Below are positions 1 to 7,539 of a stretch of DNA of 64,000 nucleotides, piece after piece. Positions within the stretch are counted from its first letter, which is position 1, and each line of letters starts with the position of its first letter. The stretch covers positions 243,501-307,500 of the forward strand of contig NZ_CP011774.1 of assembly GCF_001412535.1 (NCBI RefSeq). The letters are read 5' to 3'. The notes under the pieces were generated by a model. It had not been told where the DNA came from. It ran no database searches and saw nothing but the letters and a program-made list of their open reading frames with translations. Position numbers and translations under genes: made by a program. Source of the stretch: Limnohabitans sp. 63ED37-2. Lineage in GTDB: Bacteria > Pseudomonadota > Gammaproteobacteria > Burkholderiales > Burkholderiaceae_C.

Positions 1-158
1 GCGGTTTGGGCAAAAGCAGAAGAAATGAACATGAGAACTCCACTGAAAGTCAAATTCGGGTTGTGCGGGTGACGCTTGGGCGTCCTGCGGGCGAAGCCGC
101 CATTGTATGCGGCGCTATGATCAACTCTGAAAGCCCCGCTGCCCCACAGGAGACCGCC

Positions 159-812
159 ATGTCAGCCGAAACCGGCCACCCCCACGCGCACCCTCATGAC
201 CATGCGCACGACCATGCGCACAGCACTCTGGGCGAAATGGACCTGCGGGTGCGGGCCCTGGAAACCCTGCTGACGCAAAAAGGCTACCTGGACCCCGCCG
301 CCGTGGACCGCATCATCGAGACCTACGAGGTGCATGTGGGGCCGCACAACGGCGCCAAAGTGGTGGCCCGCGCCTGGGCCGACCCGGCTTTCAGAGACTG
401 GTTGCTCCAAGACGCCACGGCCGCCATTGCCTCGATGGATTACACCGGTCGCCAAGGCGAGCACATGGTGGCCGTGCCCAACACCCCCGAGACGCACAAC
501 ATGGTGGTCTGCACCCTGTGCAGCTGCTACCCCTGGCCCGTGCTGGGCCTGCCCCCGGTTTGGTACAAAAGTGCTGCTTACCGGTCTCGCGCCGTGATCG
601 AGCCGCGTGCCGTGCTGGCCGACTTTGGCGTCACCCTGCCACCGGGCCAAAACATTCGCGTGTGGGACTCCACCGCCGAGGTGCGCTACCTGGTGCTGCC
701 CGAGCGCCCCGCGGGCACCGAAGGCTGGAGCGAGGAACAACTGGCCCAACTGGTCACCCGCGACGCCATGATCGGCACCGGACTGCCCTTGAATCCACAG
801 GTGGCCGCATGA
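159..812 (+). CDS. nthA: Nitrile hydratase alpha subunit, cobalt type
   Basis: Hydrates nitriles to amides as a heterotetramer with the beta subunit. The metal-binding motif VCTLCSC lies at residues 117-123, with ligands Cys118, Cys121 and Cys123. The Thr in this motif is the form found in cobalt enzymes; iron enzymes usually have Ser there. The open frame extends back to base 6, but the ATG at 159 follows an AGGAG-like site and gives 217 residues, close to the family length. An ATG at 117 is the main alternative. The N-terminus is odd: eight histidines alternate with other residues between positions 7 and 21, resembling a metal-binding tail. The stop overlaps the beta start by ATGA, so the genes are translationally coupled. 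Confidence 0.95.
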   Translation: MSAETGHPHAHPHDHAHDHAHSTLGEMDLRVRALETLLTQKGYLDPAAVDRIIETYEVHVGPHNGAKVVARAWADPAFRDWLLQDATAAIASMDYTGRQGEHMVAVPNTPETHNMVVCTLCSCYPWPVLGLPPVWYKSAAYRSRAVIEPRAVLADFGVTLPPGQNIRVWDSTAEVRYLVLPERPAGTEGWSEEQLAQLVTRDAMIGTGLPLNPQVAA

Positions 813-1486
813 ACGGCGTGCACGACATGGGCGGCCAACAAGGCTACGGCCGGGTGCAAATCGAGGCCAACGAGCCGCTGTTTCATGGCGAATGGGAGCG
901 CCGCGCTTTGGGCGTGACGGTGGCCATGGGCGCCAGCGGCCTGTGGAACATCGACCTGGCCCGCTCGGCCCGCGAATCTTTGCCCCCACTCGACTACGTG
1001 CAAGGCCCTTACTACGCCATCTGGACCAAAGCGCTGCAAAACATGCTCATCGAGCGCGGCCTGATCACCGCCGAAGAACTGGCTCAAGGCCAAGCCATCA
1101 CACCCCCCGTGGCGGGCGTGCGGGTGCTCCAAGCCGCCCAGGTGGACGCGGCGCTGGCCAAAGGCAGCCCGGCAGACCGCCCCAGCACCCAAGCCCCCCG
1201 CTTTGCCGTGGGCCAGCGCGTGCGGGCCCTGAACATCAACCCCCAAGGCCACACCCGGCTGCCGCGTTATGTGCGTGGCCATGTGGGCACCGTGGTGCTG
1301 CACCACGGCAGCCATGTGCTGCCCGACCAGCATGTCAACAAAATGCTGCCGCCTTTTGACGGCACCGCCGAGCACCTCTACACCGTGGTGTTTGACGGCA
1401 CCGAGCTGTGGGGCCCACAAGCTGAAGCCGGGCACCAAGTGAGTGTGGACGCCTGGGAGTCTTATTTGGAAGCCCTGCCCGCATGA
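809..1486 (+). CDS. nthB: Nitrile hydratase beta subunit
   Basis: Second structural subunit of nitrile hydratase, 225 residues. The N-terminus MNGVHDMGGQQGYG is the classic start of the beta family, so the ATG at 809 is preferred over the longer open frame that begins at 518. The C-terminal third (ARG-rich 'RYVRGHVGTVV' and 'LYTVVFDGTELWG') is the SH3-like domain that contacts the alpha subunit. It overlaps the alpha stop and the downstream accessory gene start (ATGA at 1483-1486), giving an alpha-beta-activator operon, the order seen in many cobalt-type enzymes. Confidence 0.95.
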   Translation: MNGVHDMGGQQGYGRVQIEANEPLFHGEWERRALGVTVAMGASGLWNIDLARSARESLPPLDYVQGPYYAIWTKALQNMLIERGLITAEELAQGQAITPPVAGVRVLQAAQVDAALAKGSPADRPSTQAPRFAVGQRVRALNINPQGHTRLPRYVRGHVGTVVLHHGSHVLPDQHVNKMLPPFDGTAEHLYTVVFDGTELWGPQAEAGHQVSVDAWESYLEALPA

Positions 1487-1857
1487 CCACCTTGAATGAC
1501 CTGGCCCAAGCCTGTGGCGTCGGTTTCCCCATGCCCCCCACGGCCAACAACGGGGCCGTGTTTGAAGAACCCTGGCAGGCCCACGCCTTTGCCATGACCT
1601 TGCAGCTGCACGAAAAAGGCGTCTTTTCGTGGCCCCAGTGGGCCGAGGCCCTGACCCGCGAAATCCGCGCGGGCCAAACCCGCGGCGAAGCCGACGACGG
1701 CAGCCTGTACTACACACACTGGCTCAATGCGCTGGAGCAGCTGGTGATCGATCGCCAACTGGGCACACCCGACGAAATCCACGAGCTGGAACACGCTTGG
1801 GTCGACGCGGCCGAGCGCACGCCACACGGCCAACCCATCGTGTTGAACGCTGAATAA
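1483..1857 (+). CDS. Nitrile hydratase accessory/activator protein (P14K-like)
   Basis: A small 124-residue protein immediately after the beta subunit, with a start overlapping its stop. Position and size match the activator (P14K/NthE) needed to load cobalt into the alpha subunit of cobalt-type enzymes. The sequence around FEEPWQAHAFAMTLQLHEKG resembles the helical N-terminal part of beta subunits, which is known for this family. No metal-binding cluster is visible in it. The function is assigned from family resemblance and operon position. Confidence 0.88.
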   Translation: MTTLNDLAQACGVGFPMPPTANNGAVFEEPWQAHAFAMTLQLHEKGVFSWPQWAEALTREIRAGQTRGEADDGSLYYTHWLNALEQLVIDRQLGTPDEIHELEHAWVDAAERTPHGQPIVLNAE

Positions 1858-1868
1858 AGAGGCTCCGT

Positions 1869-2747
1869 TTGAATCTTCGTTTGTGGGCCATGCTGGCCTT
1901 GATGGGCAGTTTGGTGTCTCTGGCGGTGGGCACCTCGTTTGCCAAGAGCTTGTTCCCGGCCCTGGGCGCCGAAGGCACCACCGCTTACCGACTGGTGTTT
2001 GCCATGCTCATGCTCATGGCCGTGTTCAGGCCTTGGCGCAGAAAGTGGGTGTGGGCTGATGCACTGCCGCTGGGCCTGTATGGCGTCACGCTGGGTGTGA
2101 TGAACCTGCTGTTCTACAGCGCCATCAAGACCATCCCTTTTGGCGTGGCGATTGCCATCGAGTTCACCGGGCCCTTGGCCGTGGCCGTCTGGACCTCCAA
2201 AAAAGCCAGCGACTGGTTGTGGGTGACTTTGGCGGTGGTGGGCTTGGCCTTATTGCTGCCTTTCCCGGGGGCCGATGCGGCCACGGCGCTCGACCCCATG
2301 GGCATGTTTTTCGCCTTCACTGCGGGCATTTGCTGGGCGCTTTACATCGTGTTTGGCCAGCGTGTGGCCCTGCGCTATGGCGCCATGGCCACCCCCATGG
2401 GCATGCTGGCTGCCGTGCTGGTGGTGGCGCCCATTGGCGTTTGGCATGCGGGCAGCGCCTTGCTCAATCCGCAGTGGCTTATGGCTGGGTTGGCCGTGGC
2501 CTTGTTGTCGAGCGCGATCCCGTACGCGCTCGAGATGTTTTCGCTCAACCACTTGCCCAAAAACACCTTCAGCATTTTGCTCAGCCTGGAGCCCGCCGTG
2601 GGCGCTTTGGCTGGCTGGTTGGTGTTGGCCGAGCACCTGACGCTGGCGCAGGGCGTGGCCATTGGCCTGGTCATGGCCGCATCCATGGGCACCGCCTGGT
2701 CGGCGGGTCAGGACAAGCGTGTCACACCCGGCAGCGGGCAGGCGTAA
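1869..2747 (+). CDS. rhtA: EamA-family exporter, RhtA-like (threonine/homoserine exporter type)
   Basis: Inner-membrane drug/metabolite transporter of 292 residues with about ten hydrophobic segments and the two EamA repeats. The segments YRLVFAMLMLMAVF and AIEFTGPLAVAVW resemble RhtA, which exports threonine and homoserine; the substrate here is not proven. The best start is TTG at 1869, because an AAAGAGG-like site sits six bases upstream; ATG at 1890 is the alternative. It follows the nitrile hydratase operon by 11 bases and may be co-transcribed. Its 3' end overlaps the convergent oxyR coding region by 40 bases. Confidence 0.85.
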   Translation: MNLRLWAMLALMGSLVSLAVGTSFAKSLFPALGAEGTTAYRLVFAMLMLMAVFRPWRRKWVWADALPLGLYGVTLGVMNLLFYSAIKTIPFGVAIAIEFTGPLAVAVWTSKKASDWLWVTLAVVGLALLLPFPGADAATALDPMGMFFAFTAGICWALYIVFGQRVALRYGAMATPMGMLAAVLVVAPIGVWHAGSALLNPQWLMAGLAVALLSSAIPYALEMFSLNHLPKNTFSILLSLEPAVGALAGWLVLAEHLTLAQGVAIGLVMAASMGTAWSAGQDKRVTPGSGQA

Positions 2748-3670
2748 ATGGCGTTACGCATGGCTGCAATCGCCTCGTAACGGGTGTAGCTGCGCCGCCA
2801 GGCCAGCACCACGCGGCGGGTCGGGGGCTTGCCGCCCGCCGGGTCCACGATGGGCAAGTAACGCACCGGTGAATCGTGCGGCCCGCCCGAGCGTTTGCGC
2901 ACAGGTTTGAGGTCCGGCACCGACATGCGTGGCACCAGCGTCACGCCCATGCCTGCGGCCACCATGTGCTTGATGGTCTCGAGCGACGAGCCCTCAAAAG
3001 TCTTGCGAATGCCCTCGGTCTGGCTGGCGTAGCGGGCAAACTCGGGGCAGACCTCCAACACATGGTCGCGAAAGCAGTGGCCTGTGCCCAGCAGCAGCAT
3101 GGTTTCGTTTTTCAGCTGCTCGGGGGTGATGAAAGCCTCTTTGGCCAGCGGGTGGTTCAGTGGCAAGGCCGCCATGAAGGTCTCGTCGTACAGCGGCGCA
3201 ATGGCCAAACCCGACTCGGGAAAAGGCTCGGCCAAGATGGCGCAGTCGAGCTCGCCCGTGCGCAGCATCTCGAGCAGTCGCACGGTGAAGTTCTCTTGCA
3301 GCATCAGCGGCATCTGCGGCACGTCGGTGATGATCTGGCGCACCAAGTCGGGCAGCAAATACGGCCCGATGGTGTAGATGACACCCAGCCGCATGGTGCC
3401 GGCCAGCGGGTCTTTGCCGCGCTTGGCGATTTCTTTGATCTCGGCGGCTTGCTCCAGCACGCTTTGCGCTTGGCGCACGATCTCCTCGCCCAGCGGTGTG
3501 ACCGAGACCTCGCTCGCGCTGCGCTCAAACAATTTGACTTCCAGCTCTTCCTCGAGCTTTTTGATGGCCAGCGACAGCGTGGGCTGCGACACAAAGCAGG
3601 CCTCGGCTGCCTTGCCAAAATGTTTTTCGCGGGCCACGGCCACGATGTATTTGAGTTCGGTCAGGGTCAT
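2708..3670 (-). CDS. oxyR: Hydrogen peroxide-sensing LysR regulator OxyR
   Basis: LysR-family activator of the peroxide response, 320 residues. An N-terminal winged HTH (residues about 1-60, FGKAAEACFVSQPTLSLAIK) precedes a periplasmic-binding-like sensor domain. The redox pair is present: Cys199 and Cys208 in GTGHCFRDHVLEVCPE, the same spacing and position as in E. coli OxyR. It lies 16 bases downstream of recG on the same strand and is probably read from the same transcript. The far C-terminus overlaps the convergent exporter gene, so its last dozen residues are encoded antisense to that gene. Confidence 0.95.
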   Translation of the reverse strand: MTLTELKYIVAVAREKHFGKAAEACFVSQPTLSLAIKKLEEELEVKLFERSASEVSVTPLGEEIVRQAQSVLEQAAEIKEIAKRGKDPLAGTMRLGVIYTIGPYLLPDLVRQIITDVPQMPLMLQENFTVRLLEMLRTGELDCAILAEPFPESGLAIAPLYDETFMAALPLNHPLAKEAFITPEQLKNETMLLLGTGHCFRDHVLEVCPEFARYASQTEGIRKTFEGSSLETIKHMVAAGMGVTLVPRMSVPDLKPVRKRSGGPHDSPVRYLPIVDPAGGKPPTRRVVLAWRRSYTRYEAIAAMRNAIYACPLPGVTRLS

Positions 3671-3686
3671 AGGTGTTATTTAAACA

Positions 3687-5756
3687 TCAAGCCTTGAGGT
3701 ACTCGGATTTTCCGCCCAACCAGCGTCCAATGTGGCGTTCGGCCAGACCCGCGTGCCGGTCCAGCATCTGCGGGGCCAGGGCGCGGGCCCAGTCCAGCAA
3801 ATGGCTGTCGGTTTCCAGATCGGCAAAACGCAGCAAGGGCGCACCCGACTGGCGTGCCCCCAAAAACTCGCCTGGCCCGCGGATCTCCAAATCGCGCCGC
3901 GCAATCTCGAAACCGTCATTGGTCTCCACCATGGCCCGCAAACGCTCGCGGGCGGTTTCGCTCAGGCGCCCGCCCTCAGGCGTGCCGTACAGCAGCACAC
4001 AGGCCGAAGCCGCCGCACCCCGGCCCACCCGGCCGCGCAGCTGGTGCAGCTGACTCAGGCCAAAACGCTCGGCGTGTTCAATCACCATCAGCGAGGCATT
4101 GGGCACGTCCACCCCCACCTCGATCACCGTGGTGCTGACCAACACGCCCATCACGCCCGAGGTGAAGAGTTCCATCACCGCCTTTTTCTCGGCCACCGGC
4201 ATGCGCGAATGCAGCAGGCCCACCATCACGCCCGGCAGCGCTTCGCTCAGATCGGCGTGGGTCTCGGTGGCGTTGGTCAGGTCCAGCGCCTCGCTTTCTT
4301 CAATGAGCGGGCACACCCAATACACCTGCCGCCCCTGCTGAATTTGGGCCCCGATGCGCTCCACCACCTCGTGGCGGCGGTGGTCCGACACGACACGCGT
4401 CACGATGGGCGTGCGCCCGGGCGGCAACTCGTCAATGACCGACACATCCAGATCGGCGTAATAGCTCATGGCCAAGGTCCGCGGAATGGGCGTGGCCGTC
4501 ATCATCAGCATGTGCGGCTCCATACCCGGGGCCTGCATCTTGCCGCGCAAGGCCAGGCGCTGCGCCACACCAAAGCGGTGCTGCTCGTCGATGATGGCCA
4601 GCGCCAGGTTTTTGAACTTGACGTGTTCTTGAATGACCGCGTGGGTGCCCACCACCAGCGCGGCCTCGCCCGACTCGATCAGGGCCAGCATTTCTGCGCG
4701 TTCTTTCTTCTTTTGGCTGCCGATCAGCCAGGCCACTTTCACGCCCAGCGGCTCCAGCCAGCCCACCAACTTGGCAAAGTGCTGGGTCGCCAAAATCTCG
4801 GTTGGCGCCATCAAGGCGCATTGCCAGCCTGCATCGATGGCCACCATGGCCGCCAGCGCGGCCACCACAGTTTTGCCCGCGCCCACATCGCCTTGCAGCA
4901 GGCGGTGCATGGGCACGTTGCGGGCCAGGTCTTGGGCAATTTCACGCCCCACACGCTGCTGGGCATTTGTCAGGCCAAAGGGCAGGGCGGCCAGCAACTG
5001 GTCGTGCGAACCGCCACGCTTCATCTTCAAAGCCGGAGCCCGCAACAAATCGCGCTCGCGCTTGGCCGTCAGCTGCGACAGCTGCTGCGCCAGCAACTCC
5101 TCGCATTTGAGGCGAATCCAGGCCGGGTGGCTGCGGTCCTCTAAGGCGGCCAGCGACACATCAGGCGTGGGGTGGTGCAAAAACTGCAGCGCATCGCGCA
5201 GCGACCAGGCCCCACGCGGGTCGGGCCATGCGATGCCCGCAGGCAGGGTCTCGCTCAGGTCGGCATGGTTCAGCCCGGTGATCACCGCCCGGCGCAAATA
5301 CGCCTGGGCCAAGCCTGCCACGGTGGGGTAAACCGGGGTCAGCGCCTCGGCCAAGTGGCCACCCGCCGCCTTGAAGGTCGGGTGCATCATGGTCAGGCCC
5401 ATGAAGCCGCCCTTGACCTCGCCCCGCGCCCGAATGCGGTTGCCCACCGCCAGCGCCTTTTGGTGCGAGGGGTAGAAGCTGAAAAACCGCATCACACAGG
5501 TGTCCGAACCGTCGTCCACCGTGACCAACAGCTGGCGGCGCGGGCGCATCGTGACCTCGCAAGCCGTCACCGTCGCCTCGATCTGCGCCGTGTCGCCCTC
5601 ACGCGCATCGCGCAGCTTGACGATGCGCGTCTCGTCCTCGTAGCGCAGCGGCAGGTGCAGCGCCAGATCAATGTCGCGCTTGAGCCCAAGCTTGATCAAC
5701 GCCTTTTGGGGGGCGCTGAGCGTCTTGGCGGCAGGCGAGGGTGGGTTGGCTGGCAT
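3687..5756 (-). CDS. recG: ATP-dependent DNA helicase RecG
   Basis: Helicase that remodels stalled forks and branched DNA, 689 residues, near the usual length. An N-terminal OB-fold wedge domain (about residues 30-160) is followed by the SF2 core: Walker A GDVGAGKT near 289-296, the DEQH box in IIDEQHRFGV, TATPIPRT, and motif VI QLRGRVGRG. The C-terminus carries the RecG-type GARQSG segment. It is the first gene of a likely recG-oxyR transcript. The 268 bases upstream (5757-6024) contain no gene I can support. Confidence 0.97.
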   Translation of the reverse strand: MPANPPSPAAKTLSAPQKALIKLGLKRDIDLALHLPLRYEDETRIVKLRDAREGDTAQIEATVTACEVTMRPRRQLLVTVDDGSDTCVMRFFSFYPSHQKALAVGNRIRARGEVKGGFMGLTMMHPTFKAAGGHLAEALTPVYPTVAGLAQAYLRRAVITGLNHADLSETLPAGIAWPDPRGAWSLRDALQFLHHPTPDVSLAALEDRSHPAWIRLKCEELLAQQLSQLTAKRERDLLRAPALKMKRGGSHDQLLAALPFGLTNAQQRVGREIAQDLARNVPMHRLLQGDVGAGKTVVAALAAMVAIDAGWQCALMAPTEILATQHFAKLVGWLEPLGVKVAWLIGSQKKKERAEMLALIESGEAALVVGTHAVIQEHVKFKNLALAIIDEQHRFGVAQRLALRGKMQAPGMEPHMLMMTATPIPRTLAMSYYADLDVSVIDELPPGRTPIVTRVVSDHRRHEVVERIGAQIQQGRQVYWVCPLIEESEALDLTNATETHADLSEALPGVMVGLLHSRMPVAEKKAVMELFTSGVMGVLVSTTVIEVGVDVPNASLMVIEHAERFGLSQLHQLRGRVGRGAAASACVLLYGTPEGGRLSETARERLRAMVETNDGFEIARRDLEIRGPGEFLGARQSGAPLLRFADLETDSHLLDWARALAPQMLDRHAGLAERHIGRWLGGKSEYLKA

Positions 5757-6024
5757 GGCCTGATTGTGCCGTGTGTATCCCGGCTTGCCACCCGGTACAG
5801 GACCTGTTTTGGATAAGGGTGTGCTCAGACGCTAATGTCTAGAAATCAAACCGCACTTTGCCATTCGAGTCACTCGGATGCATCCAGAGCGCTTGGGCCA
5901 AAACCCACGGGTGTGACAACAAATCCAAAGCACGCCCTTGTCCTTTACCCAAAACCAGATTTTTGCAAAATGAGTTGGTTGTCATGTACTCGAGCGCAAT
6001 TTGCTGGCGTAGGTCAGGCCCAGC

Positions 6025-6771
6025 TCAGCCCTGTTGGCTGCGTTTTCGGCGTTGACTGGCTTCTTCATAGCGCTGCTTGGCCTGCACATCATCGGCGGCA
6101 TAGGCCGTGTTGTCGTCTGTGGAATTTGCACCATCGAGTCCGGGTAAGGCTTTGATGTGGTCCATCCATACATTGCGGGCAGGCAACTTCTGTATCAGTG
6201 GTTTGAAATAACCATCCAGCAAACCTCGGTCAGGCGTTGTCAGCTCTTGGGTCAAAGCTTGGAGGTAGTCCATTTTCTTGGAGCTGGACCAGTCAATCGA
6301 AAAATTGGCACGCGAACAAAGCTCCGTGTGAACAATCAGCATGGTCCGGCCATTGCCATCCAGGAATGGATGCCCCCACGCAAATTGCCCCATCACCACG
6401 CCGGGTTTTTTGGTCAAAACTGCCGGGTCATTGCCCAACTGCAAACCCCATTCAATGGCCCGTTGTGCCAGTGAAGCCTCTTCAAACTGGAAGTTGCCTT
6501 TTTCGACAAATTGACCCACCCCGAGTTGCAGCCTGTCTTGCCCAGCCCATGGGTAAAAGTCACTGAACAAAACATGGTGCACCTTGAGAAAGTGCTTGTA
6601 GGTCAGCGGCCCTTTGACCGCCCCCAAAAAATGAAACGCATCCTCGAGGTTGGCCTCGAAAAAAGTGTGCTCAAGCACCTTGACCTCATCCATCCTTTTG
6701 AGGCCCTCGAAATTTTGCAAATAGCCGCGGGTTTCGAAGTCGCCAAATGGATCAAACACCGCGATGCTCAC
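6025..6771 (-). CDS. Fic-domain protein (putative AMPylase toxin)
   Basis: A 248-residue Fic protein. The catalytic motif HPFLDGNGR is at residues 134-142, with the loop His and the phosphate-binding GNGR intact, so nucleotide transfer (typically AMP) to a protein hydroxyl is predicted. The preceding beta-hairpin region and the PWAGQ-type segment near residue 74 fit the family. I see no obvious (S/T)xxxE(G/N) self-inhibitory motif, so an external inhibitor is likely. Its start overlaps the end of the upstream AbiEi-like gene by 20 bases, implying coupled translation. Toxin status is inferred from this pairing. Confidence 0.88.
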   Translation of the reverse strand: MSIAVFDPFGDFETRGYLQNFEGLKRMDEVKVLEHTFFEANLEDAFHFLGAVKGPLTYKHFLKVHHVLFSDFYPWAGQDRLQLGVGQFVEKGNFQFEEASLAQRAIEWGLQLGNDPAVLTKKPGVVMGQFAWGHPFLDGNGRTMLIVHTELCSRANFSIDWSSSKKMDYLQALTQELTTPDRGLLDGYFKPLIQKLPARNVWMDHIKALPGLDGANSTDDNTAYAADDVQAKQRYEEASQRRKRSQQG

Positions 6772-7420
6772 TCAAGTGGTTGGACATCAAGCGTGCCATC
6801 TGACGGCCATTGATCAAATGTTTCTTTTTCAGCGCGACCAAGAGTTTGCCGGTTTCGTCCAGCGTGACATCGTCGCCTGATGCCCTCGTGACCGCCTCTG
6901 CCCACTGGTCCAATCCTGAGCGCTTGAAGTGCACATCGCGTGACATCGCAAAACGCTGGACAAATGCGCTCACATTTTTCAGTGGCAAGGCATTCAAGTC
7001 TTCGGGCAAGCTGATGGGCCTGCTGGGCATCGTTCGTGCCTTGTTTGGCGCTGCATATACGACCGTGGCATGGCCCCATGTGAATTGACGGCTCAGGCGA
7101 TGACGTCCACCGTCAACCAGCAACATATCCTGGTTTTGATCTGAATGGGCTCTGGTACTTTGGATGGTGCGCCCCAGCTTTTTGAAAGCCTCGTTGGTCA
7201 ATTGCTCGACCTCTGCGCTGGAAAGTGCGGCATCGTTGGCACCTGCCTGAGCTTTGGCGTAAACCCCAGAGCTGATCCGCACCAACAAGCCCTCTTTGAG
7301 CAGCTGATTCAAGGCATTGGTCAGCTGCGAAGGGCTGCACATGCTCGCCCACTCCGAACGAAGAATCACCCGGTCACGCCGCTGATTGAGTGATCTTTTC
7401 AGCTTGTCAATGATCTTCAT
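6752..7420 (-). CDS. AbiEi/DUF6088-like winged-helix protein, putative antitoxin of the Fic gene
   Basis: About 222 residues. The N-terminal part (RDRVILRSEWASM, then LKEGLLVRISSGVYAKA) has the pattern of the winged-helix domain of AbiEi-type antitoxins, in which an HTH decides between promoters and a C-terminal domain neutralises the toxin. The ATG at 7420 has a GAGG site just upstream; an ATG at 7438 is six codons longer and has none. It is the first gene of a two-gene operon with the overlapping fic gene. A 9-6-9 palindrome lies 30 bases upstream, as expected for an autoregulated module. AbiEi normally pairs with the nucleotidyltransferase AbiEii, so pairing with Fic is notable. Confidence 0.75.
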   Translation of the reverse strand: MKIIDKLKRSLNQRRDRVILRSEWASMCSPSQLTNALNQLLKEGLLVRISSGVYAKAQAGANDAALSSAEVEQLTNEAFKKLGRTIQSTRAHSDQNQDMLLVDGGRHRLSRQFTWGHATVVYAAPNKARTMPSRPISLPEDLNALPLKNVSAFVQRFAMSRDVHFKRSGLDQWAEAVTRASGDDVTLDETGKLLVALKKKHLINGRQMARLMSNHLSEHRGV

Positions 7421-7450
7421 ACAACCTCGATAATGCAAATGTCACTTGCC

Positions 7451-7482
7451 ATTGATTTTAATAAAAAAATCAATAAAGTCAA
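7451..7482 (-). promoter_or_regulatory. Promoter and palindromic operator of the AbiEi-like/fic operon
   Basis: Reading the minus strand, TTGACT (7482-7477) resembles a -35 box. It is followed by an AT-rich perfect inverted repeat: ATTGATTTT, six-base spacer, AAAATCAAT (7451-7474). The repeat covers the expected spacer and -10 area, so binding there would block transcription. It lies 30 bases before the ATG at 7420. Repressor identity (the AbiEi-like protein) is inferred. Confidence 0.5.
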
Positions 7483-7539
7483 TGACTTGAAGATGCAGTA
7501 TATGCCAATCTATTTGCAACTCCTGCAGCGTGAAACCCG

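Noticed and set aside
1..158. N-terminal extension of the nitrile hydratase alpha subunit or a separate upstream gene
   Set aside because: The frame is open, but the alpha family starts near the ATG at 159, which has its own ribosome site. No motif is seen upstream.
3732..5144. A 470-codon open frame on the plus strand
   Set aside because: It is antisense to recG; its His/Gln-rich composition and lack of motifs mark it as a shadow.
5835..6155. Possible small gene upstream of recG
   Set aside because: The frame runs into the fic gene on the other strand, has no ribosome site and shows no motif.
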